Origin: Companilactobacillus nantensis DSM 16982
Lineage (GTDB): Bacteria; Bacillota; Bacilli; Lactobacillales; Lactobacillaceae
Assembly: GCF_001435815.1 (NCBI RefSeq)
Contig: NZ_AZFV01000006.1
Span: forward strand, 1 to 64,000
Reading direction: 5' to 3'
DNA length: 64,000 nt
Shown here in pieces: positions 52,647 through 60,376 of this stretch. The position numbers and the translations under genes are program-made. The first letter of the stretch is position 1. Each line of letters begins with the position of its first letter. The notes beneath the pieces were generated by a model. It did not search any database and was not told the origin of the DNA. It was given only the letters and a program-made list of their open reading frames with translations.

Positions 52647-52814
52647 GTGATTACCTCATTTCAACGTTTATATTTAATTATTCATAATTGATTTAAGTAA
52701 TTCCATTATACGAGCTAAAAGTGAATTTGATTAATACATTTTCATTACATAATTTTTACATCGAATATTAAAAACAAGCCGTCATTATTGGGATTTGCTA
52801 AAACTTTTTCCAGC

Positions 52815-52856
52815 TTGATTTAAATCAAGTTACTTCAGCAACAACCTCTCTATACT
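52815..52856 (+). promoter_or_regulatory. FNR/CRP-type box with class II promoter
   Basis: TTGATTTAAATCAA (52815-52828) is a perfect TTGAT-N4-ATCAA box. TATACT (52851-52856) gives a start of transcription near 52863, putting the box centre at about -41.5, the class II activation distance. The downstream ATG is at 52887. Confidence 0.65.
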
Positions 52857-52886
52857 AAAATCATTCAATGAAAAGAGGTTTTCCCC

Positions 52887-53171
52887 ATGACTGCTGTTAA
52901 AGATTATTTAGATGAACGCCACGACAAATTAGATTTCTATACCAAAGCAATTACTAACGCTCACGGACAAAATCATCCCGAAGTTTTCGATGTTCGCCAA
53001 GAGTATATCAAATTATGTTTAGATGCTCGTGATGGTAAAAATTTGAACGATAATTTTGAACAACTACGCCAAACAACTCACGATTATGCAATTCCCAATG
53101 ACGTCTGCCCCGTTTTTGAAGCTACTTATCACATGTTAAAAAGTGCTGACGATATTAATGCTAGTGCTTAA
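52887..53171 (+). CDS. Small helical protein, possibly Ric/hemerythrin-like iron-sulfur repair
   Basis: 94 residues, all helical by eye, with several His and two Cys (HGQNHPEVFDVRQ, LCLDARDG, NDVCPVF). It resembles small lactobacillus proteins labelled as iron-sulfur cluster repair di-iron (Ric) proteins, but I cannot confirm that. The FNR-type box in the promoter agrees with a role under oxygen or nitric-oxide change. AGAGG lies 8 nt upstream of the ATG. Single gene. Confidence 0.55.
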   Translation: MTAVKDYLDERHDKLDFYTKAITNAHGQNHPEVFDVRQEYIKLCLDARDGKNLNDNFEQLRQTTHDYAIPNDVCPVFEATYHMLKSADDINASA

Positions 53172-53191
53172 ATTAAGCTATAACAAAAAAG

Positions 53192-53347
53192 GCTGTTACA
53201 TAACTACTTTTTCCTAAACATGCTGCATAAACGTGCAACAAAACATAGCTTTTTCCGCTTAAAACAAATAACGCTAGCAATCCAAATTCGGATTACTAGC
53301 GTTATTTGCCTTAATGCTCGAAAGCTAATCATGTTTTGTCACACTCT
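53192..53347 (-). repeat. Intergenic hairpin repeat, copy C
   Basis: Core hairpin at 53265-53308 with stem CAAATAACGCT/AGCGTTATTTG around the constant loop part. Flanks match copy B for over 50 bp on the left (AACATGCTGCATAAACGTG) and on the right (CCTTAATGCTCGAAAGCT). It abuts the stop of the SDR gene at 53348. Confidence 0.85.
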
Positions 53348-54184
53348 CTAATTTCTAACTTCTTCAACATCCCCATACCAATACTGAGCTGTAATCCCAC
53401 CATCAACTAGGAAATCACTGCCGGTTATGAACGAACCACGACGATCCATCAATAATTCAGCCAAGTTGGCAATTTCATCGGGAGTACCTGGACGTTTCGT
53501 GACCATTGAATCAAACATTTTCTTATATCCTGAACCACGAGGGCCGTTGAGTTCATCTAGTGCTAATGGTGTCATGATAATTCCCGGACTGATAGCATTG
53601 ATTCTAGCTCCACGTTCCTGCCATTTCACAGACTCCGAAGCTACACGCAAGACGTTAGTTCTTTTGGCATATTGATAAGCAGCCAATGAATCCGTAATAA
53701 TATCAGGCTGCAGGATTGGTAAATCTAACAATTCTTCCGTTGGTGTCATTGCTAAAGCCTTGTTGTCCTCAACTGACAGTCCTGGTAAACGATGACCTGA
53801 CTGTGATGAAATAACGATTCCTGCACCGCCGGCAGCCATAACTTTGCCAAATTCCTCTAACAAAACTGAAGTACCATACAAATCAACTTTTAAAACTTCC
53901 TTAGCACTAGCTTGAGATGGCGATACACCGGCAGCGTTAACTAGACCCATTATTTTACCAAGACTCTGAGCTTTCTTAACAACTTCCTTGATCGATACTC
54001 TTGAAGAAAGGTCAGCCTTAATCGTTTCAACTGAAAACCCAGCTTCTGTCAAATGTTTTTGCATTAGAGCTAATTTTTCTGAACTGTAGTCTGCCAACAA
54101 TAACTTTCTACCTGCTGAAATACGACGAACAATTGCCTCACCGATAGCACCAGCTCCAAATAATACAACTACTTCATTATCCAA
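53348..54184 (-). CDS. Short-chain dehydrogenase/reductase
   Basis: 278 residues. Start VVLFGAGAIGEAIVRR (a GxGxxG variant of the SDR nucleotide motif), VNAAGVSPS, catalytic Ser in GIVISSQSG and YAKRTN for YxxxK, then a typical SDR end (ITGSDFLVDGGIT). The substrate is unknown. Its upstream region has the ATAAG-N5-CTTAT dyad at 54279. Confidence 0.87.
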   Translation of the reverse strand: MDNEVVVLFGAGAIGEAIVRRISAGRKLLLADYSSEKLALMQKHLTEAGFSVETIKADLSSRVSIKEVVKKAQSLGKIMGLVNAAGVSPSQASAKEVLKVDLYGTSVLLEEFGKVMAAGGAGIVISSQSGHRLPGLSVEDNKALAMTPTEELLDLPILQPDIITDSLAAYQYAKRTNVLRVASESVKWQERGARINAISPGIIMTPLALDELNGPRGSGYKKMFDSMVTKRPGTPDEIANLAELLMDRRGSFITGSDFLVDGGITAQYWYGDVEEVRN

Positions 54185-54278
54185 TATATATATCCTCCAT
54201 TGATTAAACGAGTTAACTTTCGAGATATATATTACAAAGAAATGTATTGCAGACCAATTCTGATTCTAAAAGCAATTC

Positions 54279-54293
54279 ATAAGTTTTGCTTAT
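54279..54293. promoter_or_regulatory. ATAAG-N5-CTTAT dyad, site 3
   Basis: ATAAGTTTTGCTTAT, 95-109 bp upstream of the SDR start. A minus-strand AATCAGAAT that also follows site 2 lies downstream of it. Confidence 0.6.
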
Positions 54294-54317
54294 TAGTCAC
54301 CAAAGTAAAGTGCTTGT

Positions 54318-54638
54318 TTAAGGTACTTTAGTTTTTTTTGAATAATCAAAGTTATTATTTTGGGTTCGTATTTCCATTAATTTTATATCGTAATTTTTCT
54401 GTAGATTCAACCAGGTTTTCAGGGATACTCCAGTAAATTCAGCTAATTTATTAGCAACATCTTCACTGATATCTTCTTTACCATTTATAATTTTACTTAT
54501 CGTTCTTGAAGATACCCCAAGTTGTTCAGCAAATTCAGATTCAGTGATATTACGTTCCCGGATAATATCTTCTACGTATGACCCAGGATGAAAAGCAATC
54601 GAATTATTGTATTTAATCTCATTACTCATAATGTTCAT
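54318..54638 (-). CDS. HigA-family antitoxin-like HTH protein
   Basis: 106 residues. FHPGSYVEDIIRERNITESEFAEQLGVSSRTISKIINGKEDISEDVANKLAEF is the HigA/VapI-type HTH_3 arrangement (shown here in parts: PGSYVEDIIRERNITE, FAEQLGVSSRTISKI). GGAGG lies 6 nt before ATG 54638. No HigB-like toxin gene is present: the upstream gap is only 80 bp and the next gene is a GyrI-like protein. It may be an orphan regulator. Confidence 0.82.
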   Translation of the reverse strand: MNIMSNEIKYNNSIAFHPGSYVEDIIRERNITESEFAEQLGVSSRTISKIINGKEDISEDVANKLAEFTGVSLKTWLNLQKNYDIKLMEIRTQNNNFDYSKKTKVP

Positions 54639-54718
54639 GCCCCTCCTCCACTTATATTTGGATATTTCTACAATTTGCCAATTTATTACGATTAAACAAA
54701 AATGGATAAAATATTTTC

Positions 54719-55207
54719 TTAATTAATTGGAATATAAATATCAGTTTGACTATGACCCTTAAAACTCTTTGGTGGATCAGTAACATATAATTCAAATGGA
54801 ACGGCATCACGAGATTGCTCAGGATTCTTCAAAAGCCATTTATCATACATATATTTCCACGCATCACCATATTCTTTTGGTGATAGTTCGAAATGTCCAA
54901 CTCCAAATTTTCCAGAAATTCTTGATAAACAAACATTGCCGTCTTCTATAACATTGGCTTCATTAGGAACTGTCATTGCTACACTTGTGCGTAAATTTTT
55001 ATCGGCAGTAATAAATGGATTATCATCATACATCGTTAAAACTTTAGTCTCATCAGGAACAATCAAATCGTTTTTAGTTCCAAAATCAAATAATTCCTTG
55101 AACATTTTTCGGCTATTTTTTCTAAAATCCGAATAGCTTCCACGGAAACGAACGTAAATAATTTTTAAATTTACTTCCATTGTTGTAATACTCTTAGGTT
55201 CAATCAT
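54719..55207 (-). CDS. GyrI-like/AraC effector-binding domain protein
   Basis: 162 residues forming one GyrI-like small-molecule-binding domain (YVRFRGSYSDFRKNSRKMFKE, FELSPKEYGDAWKYMYDKWL, FELYVTDP). In many AraC regulators this domain is fused behind the HTH. Here it is a separate gene with its own GGAGG, 31 nt after an AraC HTH-only gene. It probably acts with it as effector sensor, although a direct binding role is inference. Confidence 0.82.
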   Translation of the reverse strand: MIEPKSITTMEVNLKIIYVRFRGSYSDFRKNSRKMFKELFDFGTKNDLIVPDETKVLTMYDDNPFITADKNLRTSVAMTVPNEANVIEDGNVCLSRISGKFGVGHFELSPKEYGDAWKYMYDKWLLKNPEQSRDAVPFELYVTDPPKSFKGHSQTDIYIPIN

Positions 55208-55237
55208 TTTAAGCCCTCCGTTATCTTTATGGACTCA

Positions 55238-55618
55238 TTATTTCATGTTCTGCAAGGAATCTCTTGTCAATTCTTGCTGTTTTCGATAATTGGACGGACT
55301 TATTTTAAAATAACGTTTAAATGCTCGACTAAAGGTACTTGCATCGTTATAACCATAATTTAAAGCAATTTCCGTCAATGAAATTGAAGTATTCACAGTT
55401 AAGTAGATTGCTGCTCGCTCCAACTTAAACCTAGTCACAAATTCATTAAGTGTCTCCGTTGAATATTTGCTATAAATTCGATGAAAATGAAATTCAGACA
55501 AATGGGCATTAGATGCCAAATCCTTTAACAATATTGGGTCTCCCAAGTGTTGTTCAATATAGTCTTCTGTTTTATTTATCAACCGCTGATAATTCTGACT
55601 CGACATATCTTTAGTCAT
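55238..55618 (-). CDS. AraC-family HTH-only regulator
   Basis: 126 residues with two HTH motifs (LLKDLASNAHLSEFHFHRIY and ISLTEIALNYGYNDASTFSR), the complete AraC DNA-binding domain and no effector domain. The start overlaps the stop of the PepI gene by 8 nt, so it is translated in coupling. It is the N-terminal half of a usual AraC-GyrI regulator split into two genes. Confidence 0.87.
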   Translation of the reverse strand: MTKDMSSQNYQRLINKTEDYIEQHLGDPILLKDLASNAHLSEFHFHRIYSKYSTETLNEFVTRFKLERAAIYLTVNTSISLTEIALNYGYNDASTFSRAFKRYFKISPSNYRKQQELTRDSLQNMK

Positions 55619-56495
55619 TATCTGCCAACCAAGCTGTCAATCGTTGCATATACGACTTAGTTTCATCAATAAACGCCATGTGACGACTTTTAGCAAACAA
55701 ACTCCATTCAGCATTAGGCAACTGATCAACCATTGTTTTGGCAACTAACGGTGTACACAAATCATTCGTTCCACTCGTTACTAACGTTGGTGTGACAATA
55801 TTATGTAATTTGTCAGTATAATCATAATTCCTTAAAGTTCCAGTTGGGCAATATTCATTGGGACCCCAAGCTGTGACATAGGAAACCTCACCACTAACTT
55901 TCGGACGACGTAAAAATTCTGGAGAAGCACTTGTAATAGGACCAGAAGCATGTTGCAACATGAAGTGTTCATTGGCTGTTAGATAAGCTGAACTCGTGTA
56001 ATCATTTGTTTCTTCGGCTTGAGCAATAGCTTTTTGGTCGGTAACTGACATGAATTTAATCATCCGATGTTGCTCTTGTGCCCACAACTTAGCCGATGAC
56101 AAAGTACTGGCTAAAATCAAACTTTTCACACCTTCAGGATTATGGTCACACATATAAATAATCGCCAACATTCCGCCCCAAGATTGACCTAACAAATGTA
56201 CTTCTTTTAAACCAAGATATTCGCGCAAAGACTTCAATTCTTCAACCCAAGTATCCGCTTGAAAAAGGCTTGAATCATCAGGAATACTCGACTTACCACA
56301 GCCTAATTGGTCATACATGACAACTGGTCGACCAGTTTGTTTAGTCAGTTGGTCGAAGATTTCAAAATAATTATGCGTTGATCCTGGTCCACCGTGTAAA
56401 AGTAAGAGTGGCGTCCTATTGGTATTTAAATCTCCAACAATTCGATAATAAGTTTTATATTCATGAAATGGCATGTAACCCTCAGTGATTTCCAT
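55611..56495 (-). CDS. pepI: Proline iminopeptidase
   Basis: 294 residues. Alpha/beta hydrolase of the S33 family: LLLLHGGPGSTHNYFE, nucleophile elbow GQSWGGM, TSGTNDLCTPLVA and SRHMAFIDE. The LTAWLADND end and overall length match lactobacillar proline iminopeptidases, which release N-terminal proline from peptides. It starts a three-gene unit with the AraC and GyrI-like genes. Confidence 0.9.
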   Translation of the reverse strand: MEITEGYMPFHEYKTYYRIVGDLNTNRTPLLLLHGGPGSTHNYFEIFDQLTKQTGRPVVMYDQLGCGKSSIPDDSSLFQADTWVEELKSLREYLGLKEVHLLGQSWGGMLAIIYMCDHNPEGVKSLILASTLSSAKLWAQEQHRMIKFMSVTDQKAIAQAEETNDYTSSAYLTANEHFMLQHASGPITSASPEFLRRPKVSGEVSYVTAWGPNEYCPTGTLRNYDYTDKLHNIVTPTLVTSGTNDLCTPLVAKTMVDQLPNAEWSLFAKSRHMAFIDETKSYMQRLTAWLADND

Positions 56496-56579
56496 CTAAA
56501 TCCTCCCCCCAAATTTTACTTTCTAGGATTATTACAACACACCAAACACCTAGAAAAAAGTCGAATGTAACAAATATCA

Positions 56580-57056
56580 CTAATTGAACATTTTAGGATA
56601 AGGTTTAGCAATTCCCCGTTTCAAATAATCTTCAGCATACATGTCATAAATATCATTACACACTTGCCAATTAAGCTCGGGCCATACTTTTCTTTGCAAA
56701 TCATCAATTAAGGATTTTGTCAGAACAACTTTAGATGGTCGCTCCAGTTTGTAATCCACCTTTTTACCATGTAAATAATAACCTTTTTGATAAGTTGCAA
56801 CCCGACCATTGAATGAAACAATCTCATCTTCAATTAATATTCCTAACTTTTTAAATCCAACCGTCAAATTAAGCCAAAGATAATCAGCAACCGCTATTTC
56901 TACACCATTTTCATCAAGCAATTTAATATCCTTCAAGATCATCGTTGGTTTTGCATGAATCTTGCCCCAATCGCTATATCTAAAGCCATACTTAACAAAT
57001 TTTCCAGTATATCTATAACGTTGTTCACTACCTAGCTCCTTCAACTTCGTCCGCAT
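56580..57056 (-). CDS. Conserved hypothetical protein
   Basis: 158 residues from ATG 57056 (GAGGG 9 nt upstream; the frame is open to 57092). No motif recognised. It is a basic, mixed alpha/beta protein without signal or membrane segment (RYRYTGKFVKYGFRYSDWG, VADYLWLNLTVGFKKLG). The middle region may be a beta-barrel. Stands alone with no co-directional neighbour closely spaced. Confidence 0.6.
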   Translation of the reverse strand: MRTKLKELGSEQRYRYTGKFVKYGFRYSDWGKIHAKPTMILKDIKLLDENGVEIAVADYLWLNLTVGFKKLGILIEDEIVSFNGRVATYQKGYYLHGKKVDYKLERPSKVVLTKSLIDDLQRKVWPELNWQVCNDIYDMYAEDYLKRGIAKPYPKMFN

Positions 57057-57133
57057 ATTTGTATCCCTCACTTTGTTCCGTCTGATATACAAATTACGAA
57101 GAAAAAGTTTATTTATTAAAAAATCGGCAAAAT

Positions 57134-57167
57134 AAAATCCCAGCTAAATTGTTAGCTGAGATTTTTT
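57134..57167 (-). terminator. Terminator of the MerR-controlled SDR gene
   Basis: Minus strand AAAAAATCTCAGCTAA, 4-nt loop, TTAGCTGGGATTTT, just after the stop at 57171. Confidence 0.75.
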
Positions 57168-57170
57168 AAT

Positions 57171-57995
57171 TTATTTATCAATACCAACTGAAATATCGTG
57201 ATATTCGTCAACATCTTTCAAAGTATTAGTAAGTTCTTGTTTAATACCATCAGTCGCAAAAGTACCCAATGGCAAGTGTTCAGGGACTGTTTCATGATTT
57301 GTAGCGAAATCATAAATTGTTTCAGCAATTAATTCTGGATTTCCGGGAGCTTGAGTAACACCAGCTGAAGCACCATTTACCATATCCGCAAACTTGCTAT
57401 AATCGGCAATTTCAACTGGTGCAGTTTTACCAGCATTCCATTTTGTTCTAGCACCACTTGGTTCAACGTTCATAACTTGAATGCCTAATGGAGCAACTTC
57501 TTGGCGCAAAGCGTTTGAATACCCTTCTACGGCAAATTTAGTGGCACTGTACCAACCGAGAGTCGGTAATGAAGTAACGCCTAAGGCAGACGAAATATTG
57601 ACAATTAAGCCTTGTTTTTGTGAACGCATGATTGGCAAAACAGCTTTTGTAACATTGCCTAATCCAAAAACGTTAACCTCAAACATTTTACGAACATCTT
57701 TCTCATTACTTTCCTCAATTGTTCCAAAATAACCTAAACCAGCGTTGTTAACTAAAACATCAATTCCACCAAACTTATTCTTAGCTGCTGCCACACCAGC
57801 TTGCACAGCTGTTTCATCGGTCACGTCCATAATAACCTTGTCTATATGCTTGGTATCGAAAGCATCCAAATAATCTAAATCCGCTGTCTTACGAGCTGTT
57901 GCCACCAAGTTAGTATCAGCTTGTTTGGCCACAATTTGTGCCAATTCCTTACCAAATCCACTTGAAGTTCCTGTAATCATCCATGTTTTTGTCAT
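57171..57995 (-). CDS. Short-chain dehydrogenase/reductase
   Basis: 274 residues. GTSSGFGKELAQIV cofactor loop, VNNAGLGYFG, IVNISSALG and WYSATKFAVEG (YxxxK) are intact, of the group often annotated as oxidoreductase/SDR next to MerR regulators. GAGG lies upstream of ATG 57995. Its promoter has the 19-bp spacer and internal dyad of MerR-controlled promoters (58052-58082), but no MerR gene is in the window. Confidence 0.88.
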   Translation of the reverse strand: MTKTWMITGTSSGFGKELAQIVAKQADTNLVATARKTADLDYLDAFDTKHIDKVIMDVTDETAVQAGVAAAKNKFGGIDVLVNNAGLGYFGTIEESNEKDVRKMFEVNVFGLGNVTKAVLPIMRSQKQGLIVNISSALGVTSLPTLGWYSATKFAVEGYSNALRQEVAPLGIQVMNVEPSGARTKWNAGKTAPVEIADYSKFADMVNGASAGVTQAPGNPELIAETIYDFATNHETVPEHLPLGTFATDGIKQELTNTLKDVDEYHDISVGIDK

Positions 57996-58051
57996 TAATA
58001 TTACCTCTGTTTTTTATAATTAATTTTCTATTAATTGAGAATACGAATTGT

Positions 58052-58082
58052 AATTTAACACTTAGAGGTCGCTCTAAGTCAA
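58052..58082 (-). promoter_or_regulatory. MerR-type promoter with 19-bp spacer
   Basis: Minus strand TTGACT (58082-58077), exactly 19 nt, TAAATT (58057-58052). Between them ACTTAGAG-CGAC-CTCTAAGT is a perfect dyad (58060-58079) overlapping the -35. A long spacer with a dyad in it is the hallmark of promoters activated by MerR-family proteins. Confidence 0.75.
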
Positions 58083-58115
58083 ACATTTAAACTTTTTGCC
58101 CCTTCATATTCCTTA

Positions 58116-58167
58116 AAGAATAATATTATTCTTAAAACCATAAGACGCCACAGGCGTCTTTTTTTAG
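58116..58167 (+). terminator. Palindrome plus terminator ahead of a small gene
   Basis: A perfect 18-bp AT palindrome AAGAATAATATTATTCTT (58116-58133) is followed by AAGACGCC-acag-GCGTCTTTTTTT (58142-58167). No rightward gene lies upstream, so it is either a leader attenuator of the gene at 58204 or the end of a small transcript. Confidence 0.6.
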
Positions 58168-58203
58168 TTCTCGGAACAAATAAAAAAATGGAGGTAATAT
58201 CTA

Positions 58204-58503
58204 ATGACATTAGATATCAGATTTACAAAAATTATCGAGGAAATGACAGAAGACTTGGAGATGCAGGCTGGACTAGTTTTAACTGGTGCTCAATTAAGAG
58301 AACTTAAGTTGAAACAACATGTTGTATTAAAAGATTCTGAAATCAAGCCTTATTTGTACAATATCAAAGAATTTTTGGCTAATACTCAACCGAGTGAACG
58401 TGTTTGGGATTGTTTTAACGTTTTGTCTAACAATACTTATATTATTGCTATGCACATTGAATCACCATATTTCTACTTAGATACAGCTGATTTAAATGGA
58501 TAA
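58204..58503 (+). CDS. Small hypothetical protein
   Basis: 99 residues, no recognised domain, no signal peptide or membrane helix, mixed helical and strand character (EEMTEDLEMQAGLVLTGAQL, YLYNIKEFLANTQP). GGAGG 9 nt upstream of ATG and a terminator on both sides suggest a real independent gene, with a possible attenuator in its leader. Confidence 0.65.
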   Translation: MTLDIRFTKIIEEMTEDLEMQAGLVLTGAQLRELKLKQHVVLKDSEIKPYLYNIKEFLANTQPSERVWDCFNVLSNNTYIIAMHIESPYFYLDTADLNG

Positions 58504-58505
58504 TA

Positions 58506-58545
58506 AAAAACCTCAACCTTAATTGGTTGGGGTTTTATTTTCTAA
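58506..58545. terminator. Bidirectional terminator
   Basis: AAAAACCTCAACC and GGTTGGGGTTTTATTTT pair between the small gene and the convergent CAP gene. Confidence 0.82.
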
Positions 58546-58552
58546 ATACTAG

Positions 58553-59725
58553 TTATCTTGCAAAATCTTCTGCCGTATAAATATTACCATCTGAAGACTC
58601 ATAAATTCCAACACCAATCTTAGTTGCATTAGGATTTATAATTGCAGAATAGTGATTCCAAGTTGTAGAAACACCTTCTCCACGATAATTATCTAATACA
58701 AGATTTGCATACCCTAGTGCCGTTTGATCCGTCAGATCCATCCAAGGAGAACCAAAAATATTTTCTCCTTGACTATACATATTAGGAATTTCCTTATGTA
58801 AATAATTAACAAATATAGAGTTTCCGGCAGCATCATAATGAGTAAAGTTTGTCGAAATTTCTTCAGCACGTCTACCTGCTATAGAATCCAATCCTGAATC
58901 CTCCGCTACGGGAGCTAGTCCTCGAGATTGACGTTCAGTATTAATTGTTTCTATAACTGCCTCACGAACATCAGACACCTTAGGATATCTCTTATGAATT
59001 TGTTCATACGTTAATCCATTAGTACCAACTTCAACATTAGCATTCAAGTTAGGATCAATATCAGAATTATTTGAAACATCATTGTCATTTCCATTATTCG
59101 TAGGAGTATCAGTCGAAGTATCTGATGAACTATCACCTGTACCCCAACCATTACCCATATTCATTGAACCAACAACAGAGAAGTGAGTATTAATCCCAAA
59201 ATCAGCAATATAAGTTGGATTTGTCATTGGATGATTATAAGTTAAATTAGAAGCGTCCGCATATTCATGCGTTGAAACTTGCACGAATTGTTGACCATTT
59301 TTATTAACAATATATTTTCCAATTGCCCATTCTGAATTTGGTGCTAAAGAACGGTCGGCCATTTTGTTGGTATCATCACGAAATAGTGGCAAAAGTGTAG
59401 TAGCTTTACCAGCAACTTTATTTGATGATTGTTGTGCTTGACCAGCTAATGATGAATCTTGTGCACGTAAATATTCATTTGTCGCAACTTGATACATTGT
59501 TTCGCCATTGATTGTGGCAGTTTTTCCTACAGCCCAAGCACTATTTGGTGATAAGGCACGATTAGTAATTAGATTACCATTTGAAGCATATAATCGAGCT
59601 ACGACGCCTGAGTGAACTGTGGCAACTGTAGCAGCGTCTGCATTATTCGCATTAAAGGCTAGAACACCAGTAGTAGCCATTTCTAAAGCGGCGATAATTG
59701 AGACTGATTTTGATGTGATTTTCAT
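58553..59725 (-). CDS. Secreted SLAP plus CAP-domain protein
   Basis: 390 residues. Signal peptide, two SLAP-like modules (about 33-170), an Asn/Asp/Ser-rich linker (about 195-235) and a CAP domain (about 250-390; IETINTERQSRGLAPVAEDS, FTHYDAAGN, SQGENIFGS, WNHYSAIINPN). The CAP domain is more like the classic SCP type than those at 47061 and 48987. It lies 30 nt after the SLAP gene at 59756, so the two may be one transcript. Confidence 0.8.
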   Translation of the reverse strand: MKITSKSVSIIAALEMATTGVLAFNANNADAATVATVHSGVVARLYASNGNLITNRALSPNSAWAVGKTATINGETMYQVATNEYLRAQDSSLAGQAQQSSNKVAGKATTLLPLFRDDTNKMADRSLAPNSEWAIGKYIVNKNGQQFVQVSTHEYADASNLTYNHPMTNPTYIADFGINTHFSVVGSMNMGNGWGTGDSSSDTSTDTPTNNGNDNDVSNNSDIDPNLNANVEVGTNGLTYEQIHKRYPKVSDVREAVIETINTERQSRGLAPVAEDSGLDSIAGRRAEEISTNFTHYDAAGNSIFVNYLHKEIPNMYSQGENIFGSPWMDLTDQTALGYANLVLDNYRGEGVSTTWNHYSAIINPNATKIGVGIYESSDGNIYTAEDFAR

Positions 59726-59755
59726 AGTATTATTATCCTTACCTAAATTTCTAAA

Positions 59756-60322
59756 CTATTTCATACCTAGGTATGGGTCAAAGCCAATTGTCTCAACGTT
59801 TGATGGTGTCATGTTCAATTGAGCATCCTTAGCATTGACAAAAGTTCCTAAACCAACTTCGTAGAATGTGTCCTTACCATTTGAAACAACGTGGCTAACT
59901 CTCCAAGCAGTGTTTGCGCCCATTGTTTGATAGCGTGCTGGATCACCCTTTGTTGCTGAGAAGTACAATGGACCACCATTACTATTCATTGTTGCAACTA
60001 AACTGGTTGTAGCTTGTTGTTGTGGTTGACCTGTAAGTGTTGAGTCAGAAGCTCTTAAGTATTCGTTTGTAGCAACTTGATACATTGTTACACCGGCAAT
60101 TTTGCTGATTGTACCAACGCGCCATGCAGTATTAGGAGCTAAAGCACGGTCAGTAACCCAAGCACCGTTTGAATTGTAAAGTTGTGCGGTAACACCGGAT
60201 TTAACAGTTGCGACTGTAGCGGCGTTTACTTCTGTATTATTGCTTGATAATGTCGTGATTGCTCCTGTTGTTGCCATTAATAATGCAGCTACTAAAGTTG
60301 CTGATTTTGATGTGAATTTCAT
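59756..60322 (-). CDS. Secreted SLAP-domain-like protein
   Basis: 188 residues. Signal peptide (cleavage near VNA-AT) and two SLAP-like modules with the pattern AQLYNSNGAWVTDRALAPNT and YQVATNEYLRA, then a diverged second copy (PLYFSATKGDPARYQTMGANTAWR). No catalytic domain. AAGGGGA lies upstream of ATG 60322. Probably co-transcribed with the CAP gene that follows. Confidence 0.77.
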   Translation of the reverse strand: MKFTSKSATLVAALLMATTGAITTLSSNNTEVNAATVATVKSGVTAQLYNSNGAWVTDRALAPNTAWRVGTISKIAGVTMYQVATNEYLRASDSTLTGQPQQQATTSLVATMNSNGGPLYFSATKGDPARYQTMGANTAWRVSHVVSNGKDTFYEVGLGTFVNAKDAQLNMTPSNVETIGFDPYLGMK

Positions 60323-60376
60323 AATATTTGATCCCCTTTTTATTAAAAATTATCTTATCTTAAAAAATATTAAATT

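Noticed and set aside
54303-54337. Terminator-like hairpin TAAAGT/ACTTTA with T8 on the plus strand
   Set aside because: Short stem overlapping the end of the HigA-like gene and no plus-strand gene to end; kept out as too weak.
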